64,000 nucleotides of DNA from Sphingomonas sp. (GTDB taxonomy: Bacteria > Pseudomonadota > Alphaproteobacteria > Sphingomonadales > Sphingomonadaceae), in the NCBI RefSeq assembly GCF_019635515.1, contig NZ_JAHBZI010000002.1, positions 227,664 to 291,663 of the forward strand. The letters run 5' to 3'. Each line of letters begins with the position of its first letter. The stretch's first letter is position 1. The notes beneath the pieces were generated by a model that saw only the letters and a list, made by a program, of their open reading frames with translations, did not search any database and was not told the DNA's origin. Position numbers and translations under genes: made by a program. Shown piece by piece: positions 17,193 to 24,402 of the stretch.

Positions 17193-18170
17193 TTGCCAGT
17201 GATGACCGACGCGCAATTGCTGCACGCGTATCGAATCATGGAGCGTTCGATCCTGCTGGATCAGGCCGTGCTGCGGCTGATCGAGGAGGGCAGCGCGCGG
17301 CTATTGCTCCATTCGGGACGCGGCCAGGAGGCGATCGGCACCGGCGTGTGTGCCGCGCTGCGTGACGACGACATGCTGTTCTACAGCCATCGCGGGCTGA
17401 TCCAGTTGCTTGCCAAGGGGATGCAGGCCGGGCCGTTGCTCGGCGATTTCCTCGGTCGCGTCGATGGCGCGACCAAGGGGCTGGGCGCGGGTATCGTCCA
17501 TGCGGTCGATCCGGCGCTGGGACTGATGGGATCGAGCGGCACGCTGGGCGGCGGTTTCGTGCTGTCGGCGGGCGCGGCGCTCGGCGCGCGCAAGCTCGGC
17601 GACGACCGCGTCTCGGTCCATATCTTCGGCGAAGGCTCGGCCAATCGCGGCACCTTTCATGAGGCGGCCAATGCCGCGGCTTTGTGGAAACTGCCGATGG
17701 TGTGGTTGTGCGAGAATAACGGTCTGTCGGTCTCGGTCGCGCACCGCGAGGCGACCTCCATTGAAGACGTCGCCGACCGCGCCGCGGCCTATGGCATGCC
17801 CTCGCGCATCGTCGATGGGCAGGATGTCGAAGCGGTCTATGACGCGATGGCCGACGCCGTGGCGCGCGCCCGCGCGGGCGATGGCCCGACCCTGATCGAA
17901 GCCAAGACCTTGCGCTTCCGCGGCCATTATGAGGGTGACCCCCAGACCTATCGCAGCAAGGAGGATATCGCCGCCGCGCACCAGCGCGATCCGCTGCGCA
18001 TCACTGCCGAGAAGCTGGCGGCGCGCGGGATCGGGGAAGCGCAGCTGGCCGCGCTCCGCGACGAAGAGGCGAGGGCGATGGAGGTGGCGGTCCAGGCGGC
18101 GCTGGCCAGTGCCAAGCCGGGGCCCGACCGCATCTATCAGGGTCTTCTGGCCGAGAGTGCGGCGGCATGA
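17193..18170 (+). CDS. 2-oxoacid/acetoin dehydrogenase E1 component, alpha subunit
   Basis: About 325 residues, thiamine diphosphate-dependent. It has the RGQEAIGTGV segment, the heterotetramer-type SHRGLIQLLAKG region and the cofactor motif GEGSANRGTFHEAANAA followed by a CENN asparagine. This length and pattern fit the alpha subunits of acetoin or branched-chain/pyruvate dehydrogenases (AcoA-like). TTG 17193 is preceded at proper distance by AGGAG (17179-17183); ATG 17202 is an alternative start. It is the first gene of the plus-strand operon that includes the beta subunit, lipoyl protein and acyltransferase, with an operator 80 bases upstream. The substrate could be pyruvate or another 2-oxoacid released by the lyase of the neighbouring operon. 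Confidence 0.87.
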   Translation: MPVMTDAQLLHAYRIMERSILLDQAVLRLIEEGSARLLLHSGRGQEAIGTGVCAALRDDDMLFYSHRGLIQLLAKGMQAGPLLGDFLGRVDGATKGLGAGIVHAVDPALGLMGSSGTLGGGFVLSAGAALGARKLGDDRVSVHIFGEGSANRGTFHEAANAAALWKLPMVWLCENNGLSVSVAHREATSIEDVADRAAAYGMPSRIVDGQDVEAVYDAMADAVARARAGDGPTLIEAKTLRFRGHYEGDPQTYRSKEDIAAAHQRDPLRITAEKLAARGIGEAQLAALRDEEARAMEVAVQAALASAKPGPDRIYQGLLAESAAA

Positions 18171-19159
18171 GCGGCTTCAAGACCCTCAGCTATCGCGCCG
18201 CGCTGCGCGAGGCCCTGATCGAAGAGCTGGAGCGCGATCCGTCGGTGTTCGTGATGGGGCAGGATGCGGGGCCGTTCGGCGGCGTGTTCGGGGTGACCAA
18301 GGGGCTGACCGAGATGTTCGGGGTGGAGCGCGTGTTCGACACGCCGATCTCCGAGGCGCTGATCGTCGGTGGTGGCGTCGGCGCGGCGCTTGCCGGGGCG
18401 CGGCCGGTGGTCGAGCTTCAGTACGCCGACTTCGCGCTGATCGCGATGGACGAGATCGTCAATAAAGCGGCGAAGTGGCGCTTCATGCACGGCGGCGGGC
18501 AATCGGTGCCGCTGGTGATCCGCGCGCCGGAGGGCGTGGTCGGCGGGCTCGGGCCCGAGCACTCGCAGTCGCTCGCGCAGTATTTCTGGAGCAGCTTCGG
18601 CTTGAAGGTCGCGATGCCCGCGACTCCGGCTGATGCAAAGGGGATGCTGAAGTCGGCGATCCGCGATGACGATCCCGTGCTCTTTCTCGAGAACAAATCG
18701 CTCTATAACCGGCGGGGGCCGGTGCCCGAGGGTGAGCATCTGGTGCCGCTCGGCGTCGCCTCGACCTGGCGCGCGGGCAGCGACGTCACCGTGGTCGCCT
18801 GGTCGCGCATGGCGACCGTCGCGGCCAAGGCGGCGGAAGTGCTGGCCGGGCAGGGCGTTGAGTGCGAGATCATCGATCCGCGCGGTATATCGCCCTTCGA
18901 TCTCGACGCTATTCTCGCCTCGGTCGAGCGCACCGGGCGACTGGCGGTGGTGCATGAAGGGCCGGTAACGGGCGGGCTGGGTGGTGAGCTTATCACGCAA
19001 GTGGTCGAGCGGCGCTTCTCGGCACTCAAGGCCGCGCCGATCCGCATCGCGGGCGCCGACACCTATGTGCCGCAGAATCAGGATCTGGAAGGGCTGCTGA
19101 CCCCCGATGCCGATGCCGTCACTGCGGCGCTCGCCACTCTCGTCCAGTCGAGCCGATAA
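18167..19159 (+). CDS. 2-oxoacid/acetoin dehydrogenase E1 component, beta subunit
   Basis: 330 residues, the usual length of E1-beta (AcoB/PdhB-like). The transketolase-type pyrimidine-binding region reads FVMGQDAGPFGGVFGVTKG, and FDTPISEALIVGGGVGAA carries the conserved glutamate. The C-terminal transketolase domain includes IIDPRGISPFD and VVHEGPVTGGLG. The start overlaps the alpha-subunit stop codon (ATGA), so the two chains should be made together. It lies 11 bases before the lipoyl-domain gene. Confidence 0.9.
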   Translation: MSGFKTLSYRAALREALIEELERDPSVFVMGQDAGPFGGVFGVTKGLTEMFGVERVFDTPISEALIVGGGVGAALAGARPVVELQYADFALIAMDEIVNKAAKWRFMHGGGQSVPLVIRAPEGVVGGLGPEHSQSLAQYFWSSFGLKVAMPATPADAKGMLKSAIRDDDPVLFLENKSLYNRRGPVPEGEHLVPLGVASTWRAGSDVTVVAWSRMATVAAKAAEVLAGQGVECEIIDPRGISPFDLDAILASVERTGRLAVVHEGPVTGGLGGELITQVVERRFSALKAAPIRIAGADTYVPQNQDLEGLLTPDADAVTAALATLVQSSR

Positions 19160-19170
19160 CAGGAGTTCCC

Positions 19171-19410
19171 ATGTTCGATATCAAGCTCACCAAACTCGGC
19201 CAGACGATGGAAGAAGGCACCGTCACCGGCTGGCTGAAGCAGATCGGCGAGCGGTTCGAGGTCGGCGATCCGCTCTATGAGTGCGAGACCGAGAAGGCCA
19301 CCGCCGAGGTCGAGGCGACTCGCGCGGGAATCCTGCGCGAGATCCTCGTCGGCGAGGACGATGTCGTCGAGGTCGGTACCGTGATCGCCCGCGCCGACGA
19401 CGTCGAATGA
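19171..19410 (+). CDS. Free-standing lipoyl domain protein of the 2-oxoacid dehydrogenase complex
   Basis: Only 79 residues, a single biotinyl/lipoyl domain. The modified lysine is expected at K42 in ECETEKATAEVEA. In most complexes this domain is the N-terminal part of E2, followed by a peripheral subunit-binding domain and the catalytic domain. Here it ends and the catalytic domain is a separate gene overlapping by 4 bases (ATGA). A good ribosome-binding site (AGGAG) precedes ATG 19171. The domain would carry acyl groups between E1 and the E2 catalytic core as a diffusible protein, similar in principle to GcvH. Confidence 0.88.
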   Translation: MFDIKLTKLGQTMEEGTVTGWLKQIGERFEVGDPLYECETEKATAEVEATRAGILREILVGEDDVVEVGTVIARADDVE

Positions 19411-20069
19411 AGCTCGAAAAGCTCGCCGGCGTCCGCAAGGCGATGGCCGGAGCGATGGCGAAGAGCTGGGCGGAAATCCCCCACTTCGCCGAGATCGTCC
19501 AGATCGACGCCAAGCCCCTGCTCGACCGGCTCGCGGCGCTGCGCGCGGAGGGCCAGCGGGTGTCGGTCAACGATTTGATCGTCCATGCCGCGATCCGGAC
19601 TCTCGCCATCGTGCCGGCGTTCAACGGCGTATTCGTCGATGGCGCAATCGAGCGGCCCGAGGGCGCGACGGTCGCTTTCGCGGTCGCGACCGATCATGGG
19701 CTGATGACTCCAGTGATCCGCGAGGCCGACACACTGTCGCTCGCCGACCTGAGCACCCGCATCCGGGATCTTAGCGAACGCGCCCGCACCCGTCGCCTCG
19801 CGCCGGACGAGTTCGAGGGCGCGGTGATGACCGTGTCGAACCTCGGCACGCTTGGCATCGACACCGGCTTCCCGGTCATCAACCAGCGTCAGACCGCCTT
19901 GCTCTTTGCAGGCGCCATCGCCGAGCGGCCCTGGGTGATCGACAGCCAGGTCGTCGCGCGGCTGACCCTATACCTCACCCTCGCCGCCGACCATCGCATC
20001 ATCGATGGCGTCACTTCGGCGCGCTACCTTGGCGCTCTGCGCGCCATTCTCGAAGAGGGCGAAGCATGA
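19407..20069 (+). CDS. Dihydrolipoamide acyltransferase (E2) catalytic domain without lipoyl or subunit-binding domain
   Basis: 220 residues matching only the catalytic domain of E2. The active-site motif DHRIIDG (D195-G201, with H196 and D200) is intact, and SVNDLIVHAA and FAVATDHGLMTPVI are typical core segments. The protein starts at MKLEKLAGVRKAMAGAMAKSW, exactly where E2 catalytic domains begin, and ATG 19407 overlaps the lipoyl-gene stop codon. No peripheral subunit-binding domain is present in either gene, so how E1 and E3 attach is unclear. No dihydrolipoamide dehydrogenase gene is found nearby; a genomic E3 would have to serve. Confidence 0.87.
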   Translation: MKLEKLAGVRKAMAGAMAKSWAEIPHFAEIVQIDAKPLLDRLAALRAEGQRVSVNDLIVHAAIRTLAIVPAFNGVFVDGAIERPEGATVAFAVATDHGLMTPVIREADTLSLADLSTRIRDLSERARTRRLAPDEFEGAVMTVSNLGTLGIDTGFPVINQRQTALLFAGAIAERPWVIDSQVVARLTLYLTLAADHRIIDGVTSARYLGALRAILEEGEA

Positions 20070-20956
20070 GCGTTCAGGGCCGCGTCGCGATCGTCACCGG
20101 CGCAGGGCAGGGGTTGGGCCGTAGCTACGCGTTGGCCCTGGCGGCAGCGGGCGCAAAGGTCGTGGTCAACGACATCGGCACCGCCGATGGCGTCCCGACC
20201 GCCGAGCGGGTCGCCGGTGAGATTCGCGACGCCGGCGGCGAGGCCGTCGCCAATACCGATAGCGTCGCAACGGCCGCGGGCGGCCAGGCGATGGTCGAGG
20301 CCGCGCTCACCAGGTTTGGCGGCATCGATATCCTCGTCAGCAATGCCGGGATCGAGAGAAACCAATCCTATGCGAAATCGAGCGCGACGCAGTGGAGTGA
20401 GGTCATCGACGTGCACCTCAACGGCACGCATCACCTTTGCCACGCCGCATGGCCGCAAATGCTCGCGCAACGCCGCGGGCGCTTGATCCTCGTCACTTCG
20501 CCATCGGGACTGTGGGGCAATTTCTCGCAGGCGTCCTATGCCGCCGCCAAGCTCGGCATCATCGGCCTAGCCAATGTTCTCGCAATCGAGGGCAAGGCCA
20601 AGAACGTGCTGGTCAATTGCCTGGCGCCGATCGCGACCACGCCGATGTCGCAACATCTGCTGTCTCCGGCGCTGGCGGAGAAGCTCGATCCCGATCTGGT
20701 TGCGCCAGCCGTGCTCCAGCTGGCATCGGACGCGCTTGATACCACGGGCGCGATCCTGATCGCCGGCGGCGGCTGGTTCACCACCGCCCATATCGCCATC
20801 GCGCCAGGTGTGCATCTCGCCCCCGGGGAGCCGCTCGCGCCGCATTGGCCGGCGATCCTTAGCGGCGACACGATCCGCCCGGGCGCGCCGCTCGATCCCG
20901 ATACGCTTGATAAAATCTTCGTCGAGAGCGATCCGGGATTGCAACCTACCGCGTAG
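20066..20956 (+). CDS. SDR family oxidoreductase, MFE-2-like
   Basis: 296 residues with TGAGQGLG (about 12-19), a SNAG variant of the NNAG motif, the serine-containing TSPSGLWGNFSQ and the catalytic YAAAK. It resembles the 3-hydroxyacyl-CoA dehydrogenase module of multifunctional enzyme 2 and the SDR at 784. The start overlaps the E2 stop codon (ATGA). Its 3' end contains an operator for the next gene (20943-20962), so the downstream gene can be transcribed separately. Likely role: oxidation of a hydroxyacyl-CoA intermediate. Confidence 0.87.
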   Translation: MSVQGRVAIVTGAGQGLGRSYALALAAAGAKVVVNDIGTADGVPTAERVAGEIRDAGGEAVANTDSVATAAGGQAMVEAALTRFGGIDILVSNAGIERNQSYAKSSATQWSEVIDVHLNGTHHLCHAAWPQMLAQRRGRLILVTSPSGLWGNFSQASYAAAKLGIIGLANVLAIEGKAKNVLVNCLAPIATTPMSQHLLSPALAEKLDPDLVAPAVLQLASDALDTTGAILIAGGGWFTTAHIAIAPGVHLAPGEPLAPHWPAILSGDTIRPGAPLDPDTLDKIFVESDPGLQPTA

Positions 20957-20962
20957 TATGTT
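20943..20962 (+). promoter_or_regulatory. TetR-regulon operator before acyl-CoA dehydrogenase
   Basis: AACCTACC-N4-AGTATGTT matches AACMTACT-N4-AGTAKGTT at 15 of 16 positions. It overlaps the last codons of the SDR gene and lies 35 bases before the acyl-CoA dehydrogenase start. This suggests a second, internal promoter in the operon. The TAGTAT inside the palindrome (20954-20959) could serve as a -10 element, but no convincing -35 was found. Confidence 0.6.
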
Positions 20963-20997
20963 TTCTGCTGATGCGAAATAGCTCGGCAGGAATCGTC

Positions 20998-22164
20998 ATG
21001 GATTTTGAACTCAACGAAACCCAACTCGAGGTGCAGCGCACCGTCCGCGCGCTCGCCGGAACCTTCGACGACGCCTATTGGCGCGAGCGCGATACGAAGC
21101 ATGAATTCCCCTGGGACTTCTACAATGCTTTTGCCGAAGCCGGCTGGCTCGGCATCGCCATCCCCGAGCAATACGGCGGCAGCGGTCTGGGCATCAGCGA
21201 AGCCGCGATCCTGCTTCAGGAAGTGGCGGCTTCCGGCGCGGCGATGAACGGGTGCAGCCCGATGCACCTAAGCATCTTCGGCGTGAACGTCGTCGCCAAA
21301 CATGGTTCCGAAGAACTGCGCAGCACCCTGCTGCCCAAGGTGGCGTCGGGCGAATGCCATGTCTGCTTCGCGGTGACCGAGGCCGATTCCGGCACCGACA
21401 CCACCCGCATCCGCACTTTCGCGAAGCGGACCGCAGGCGGTTATGTTATCAACGGCCGCAAGATCTGGATCACCAAGGCGCTCGATTCGCAAAAGATGAT
21501 CCTAGTCACGCGCACCACCCCGCGTGAGGAATGCGACAAGCCCACCGACGGTATCACGCTGTTCCTGATCGATATCGACCGTTCGAAAATCTCGATCCGC
21601 CCAATCGACAAGATGGGCCGCAATGCCGTCGCCTCCACCGAAGTCTTCATCGACGATCTCCACGTCCCAGAAAGCGCGCGGATCGGCGAGGAGGGCAAGG
21701 GCTTCCGTTATCTGCTCGACGGGCTCAATCCCGAGCGCATCCTGCTGGCCCATGAATCGCTCGGCATTGGCCAGGCGGCGCTGCGCAAGGCGGTCCGCTA
21801 TGCCAATGAGCGCGTCGTGTTCGGCCGCCCGATCGGCGCCAACCAGGCGATCCAGCACCCGCTGGCGCAGGCGCATGCCAATATCCAGGCCGCCGAACTT
21901 CTGGCGCGCAAGGCGGCGTGGCTGTACGATCGCGGCGAGCCGTGTGGCGCAGAATCCAATATGGCGAAACTGCTCTGCGCCGATGCCGCCTTCTTCGCAG
22001 CGGACCGCGCGGTGCAAACGCTGGGCGGATTGGGCTATGCGAGCGAATATGACGTCGAACGCTATTTCCGCGAAGCGCGCCTGATGCGCATCGCGCCGAT
22101 CAGCCAGGAAATGGCGCTCAACTATATCGCCCAGCAGGTGGTCGGCCTGCCCCGCTCCTATTGA
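20998..22164 (+). CDS. Acyl-CoA dehydrogenase
   Basis: 388 residues, standard length. It carries the flavin/substrate region CFAVTEADSGTDTTRIRT, GYVINGRKIWITKA, and the C-terminal QTLGGLGYASEYDVERYFREAR with the usual IAPISQEMALNYIAQQ tail. ATG 20998 is preceded by AGGAA at a good distance; an in-frame ATG at 20971 lies only 9 bases after the operator and would add nine atypical residues. It overlaps the next gene, a CoA ligase, by 4 bases. Predicted function: dehydrogenation of a CoA ester made by the ligase. Confidence 0.9.
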   Translation: MDFELNETQLEVQRTVRALAGTFDDAYWRERDTKHEFPWDFYNAFAEAGWLGIAIPEQYGGSGLGISEAAILLQEVAASGAAMNGCSPMHLSIFGVNVVAKHGSEELRSTLLPKVASGECHVCFAVTEADSGTDTTRIRTFAKRTAGGYVINGRKIWITKALDSQKMILVTRTTPREECDKPTDGITLFLIDIDRSKISIRPIDKMGRNAVASTEVFIDDLHVPESARIGEEGKGFRYLLDGLNPERILLAHESLGIGQAALRKAVRYANERVVFGRPIGANQAIQHPLAQAHANIQAAELLARKAAWLYDRGEPCGAESNMAKLLCADAAFFAADRAVQTLGGLGYASEYDVERYFREARLMRIAPISQEMALNYIAQQVVGLPRSY

Positions 22165-23690
22165 CGGTGACCGCGCCGCTGCGCCTCGCTGCGCGGATCG
22201 GCGCGCATCCGCCTGACGCAATCGCGCTGATCGTCGCCCATGCCGATGGCGACGAACGGATCGACTACCGGACGCTGCTCGAAGGTGCGGACGGCTGGGC
22301 GGCCCGGCTGGCTGGACATGGCTTGGTACCCGGCGACACGATCGCGCTATGGCTTCCCAACATCGCCGCCTGGCCGATGCTCGAGCTCGCCGCCGCGCGG
22401 CTCGGCCTGATCGTGGTGCCGATCAATACGCGTTGGAAAGCTACCGAATTACGTCACGCGCTGGCTATTTCCGGGGCCAGGCTGATCGTGATGCCAGAGG
22501 CGTTTTGCGACATTCCTTTCGAGACCATGCTCGCAGAAGCGCTGGCGGGTCTGACGCCGATAACCGCAATCCGCATCCCGTTGCGTGCGGTCCGGCACGA
22601 TAGCGTTTCGATGCCACCCGCCGCGAAGGGCGACCTGCCGCTCAACCTGCTGGCCACCAGCGGATCGACGGGCGCGCCGAAATTCGCGGTCCATCGCCAA
22701 TCGGCGCTGGTCATTCGCTTCGCGGCGGCAGCCGAGCGCTTCACGGTGCGGGCGGGGGACTCACTGCTGTGCGTCCTGCCGCTATGCGGGGTGTGGGGAC
22801 TGGGCATTACGCTTGCCGGGCTGTTGCGTGGCGCGACCTGCGTCCTGATGCCGGTGTTCGCGCCCGATCAAGCCGCGGCGGTAATGGGCCGCCTGGCGAT
22901 CACCCATCTCCATGGTGGCGACAATCTCATCCTGTCGCTGCTCGCTTCTCCCGAACTGGCCAGCGAGCTGCCGGCATGGCGCACCTGTTATTTCGGCGCC
23001 TTTACCGGCCGGACAGGCGCCGAGACCATTGCCATGATCGAAAGCAAGGGCAGCGCAAACCTCCGTGCCGCACAGGCCTATGGTTCATCGGAAGGCCTGG
23101 CTTTCGTGACCGGCAGCGCGCCGTCCGCGCCGCTCGCCGAACGGGCGATGGCGGGCGGCCCGCTGGTGGATGACGCCACCGCATTGCGCATCGTCGATGG
23201 CGAGTTGCAATTGCGCGGCCCCACCGTCACGCTCGGCTATTTCCGCGACGATGCGGCAAGCGATCGCGCTTTCACCTCCGATGGCTGGTATCGCACCGGC
23301 GACCTCGGCCATGCGGTGCCCGGCGGCGGTGTGTTCCTGTCGCGCATGGGCGATGCGCTGCGACTACGCGGCAACCTCGTCGATGCCAGCGAGATCGAGC
23401 ACCATCTCTGCGCCCATCCCGACATCGTCGAAGCCCATGTCGTCGGCGCCAGTGCCGATAGCCGCGGTGATGTCGCCTTTGCCTTCGTGAAACTGTGCGC
23501 CGGCAGCCGCGTGACCGAGCCAGAACTGCTCGCCTTCGCCCGCTTGCGCATGGCGAACTACAAGCTGCCGGAGCGGATACTCACCGATGTCGAGATCCCG
23601 GTCACCATCGGCGCCAACGGCGCGAAGGTGAAGAAAAGCGAACTGCGCGCGATCGCCCAGGGCTATTTACGAACGCCGCTCACTACGTAA
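22161..23690 (+). CDS. AMP-binding acyl-CoA synthetase
   Basis: 509 residues of the ANL superfamily. The phosphate-binding motif is LLATSGSTGAPKFAV (about 163-177), followed by AYGSSEG, the hinge-region GWYRTGDLGH and a C-terminal domain ending near the catalytic lysine (GAKVKKSELR). It should activate a carboxylic acid to its CoA thioester through an acyl-adenylate. The start is TTG 22161, overlapping the stop of the acyl-CoA dehydrogenase gene. The last 28 bases overlap the convergent TetR gene. Substrate unknown; the paralogue at 28007 is only distantly similar. Confidence 0.87.
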   Translation: MTVTAPLRLAARIGAHPPDAIALIVAHADGDERIDYRTLLEGADGWAARLAGHGLVPGDTIALWLPNIAAWPMLELAAARLGLIVVPINTRWKATELRHALAISGARLIVMPEAFCDIPFETMLAEALAGLTPITAIRIPLRAVRHDSVSMPPAAKGDLPLNLLATSGSTGAPKFAVHRQSALVIRFAAAAERFTVRAGDSLLCVLPLCGVWGLGITLAGLLRGATCVLMPVFAPDQAAAVMGRLAITHLHGGDNLILSLLASPELASELPAWRTCYFGAFTGRTGAETIAMIESKGSANLRAAQAYGSSEGLAFVTGSAPSAPLAERAMAGGPLVDDATALRIVDGELQLRGPTVTLGYFRDDAASDRAFTSDGWYRTGDLGHAVPGGGVFLSRMGDALRLRGNLVDASEIEHHLCAHPDIVEAHVVGASADSRGDVAFAFVKLCAGSRVTEPELLAFARLRMANYKLPERILTDVEIPVTIGANGAKVKKSELRAIAQGYLRTPLTT

Positions 23691-24307
23691 TCGACAACGA
23701 TCTCGGCGATCTGCTCGCGTGTCTGTTGGTTGCTGCCTTCACGATCGACATACCACATCGTCGTCCAGTTGAGCGAGCCCAACAGCGGCTTTGCCAGCAA
23801 TCTGGCGTTGGTCTCACGAAACTCACCGGACTTCATCCCGCGCTCCAGCACGCCCACGAACATCGCTTCATAGGCTCCGCGCACTTCGCCGATTTCGTTG
23901 ATGAAGCCGTGCTGCTTCTCGTTGACGAACAAGTCGGTCGTGCTGAGCAGCGCGACCCGCGTGAACGCCAGATTCTCCATGACGATCATTACATGGCGAA
24001 ACGCCATGTCGTGAAGCGCCTGTGCCGCGGTTCGCGCTTCGGACATCGGCGCGACCTGATCGTACATCATGTCGAGCACGTGGCGATGAATATCCATCAG
24101 GATATCCGCCTTGCTGCGATAATAATGGTAGACGCGCCCCTTGGTCGCGCCAAGCAGATCGGCGATCTCGTCGATCGAGGCCCGGGCATAGCCCAATTGC
24201 ATGAATGCAGTGGTCGCCGCGGTCAGTATCTCGAGCCGCCCCTCTTCGTTGCGTCCGGGACGAACGCGGGTAGCGGGTGCGTTGGCGGCTGCTTGCGACT
24301 TGTTCAT
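23663..24307 (-). CDS. TetR family regulator, likely repressor of the catabolic region
   Basis: 214 residues. After a basic N-terminal tail the TetR helix-turn-helix includes YARASIDEIADLLGATKGRVYHYYRSKADI; the C-terminal ligand domain resembles TetR proteins that sense acyl-CoA compounds (TetR_C KstR/FadR-like shape, inferred). ATG 24307 is chosen because a degenerate copy of the shared palindrome lies immediately upstream (24306-24325), pointing to autoregulation; an in-frame ATG at 24361 would put the palindrome inside the gene. It is surrounded by the acyl-CoA genes whose promoters carry the same palindrome and its 3' end overlaps the ligase gene by 28 bases. Confidence 0.88.
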   Translation of the reverse strand: MNKSQAAANAPATRVRPGRNEEGRLEILTAATTAFMQLGYARASIDEIADLLGATKGRVYHYYRSKADILMDIHRHVLDMMYDQVAPMSEARTAAQALHDMAFRHVMIVMENLAFTRVALLSTTDLFVNEKQHGFINEIGEVRGAYEAMFVGVLERGMKSGEFRETNARLLAKPLLGSLNWTTMWYVDREGSNQQTREQIAEIVVDYVVSGVRK

Positions 24308-24325
24308 GCTACTTGGTAGTCTCCC
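24306..24325 (-). promoter_or_regulatory. Degenerate TetR-regulon operator at the TetR gene start
   Basis: GCTACT-TGGT-AGT at 24308-24320 keeps the centre of AACMTACT-N4-AGTAKGTT (10 of 16 positions overall). It touches the start codon of the TetR gene, the position expected for weak autoregulation. The outer right half is poorly conserved. Confidence 0.4.
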
Positions 24326-24402
24326 CCAGCCTACCTTATCCGCATAAGTCGCGCCGGGCAAAGCGGGATTAAGGGCAGGGCAATCGCCCCGCCCTCCCCG
24401 TT

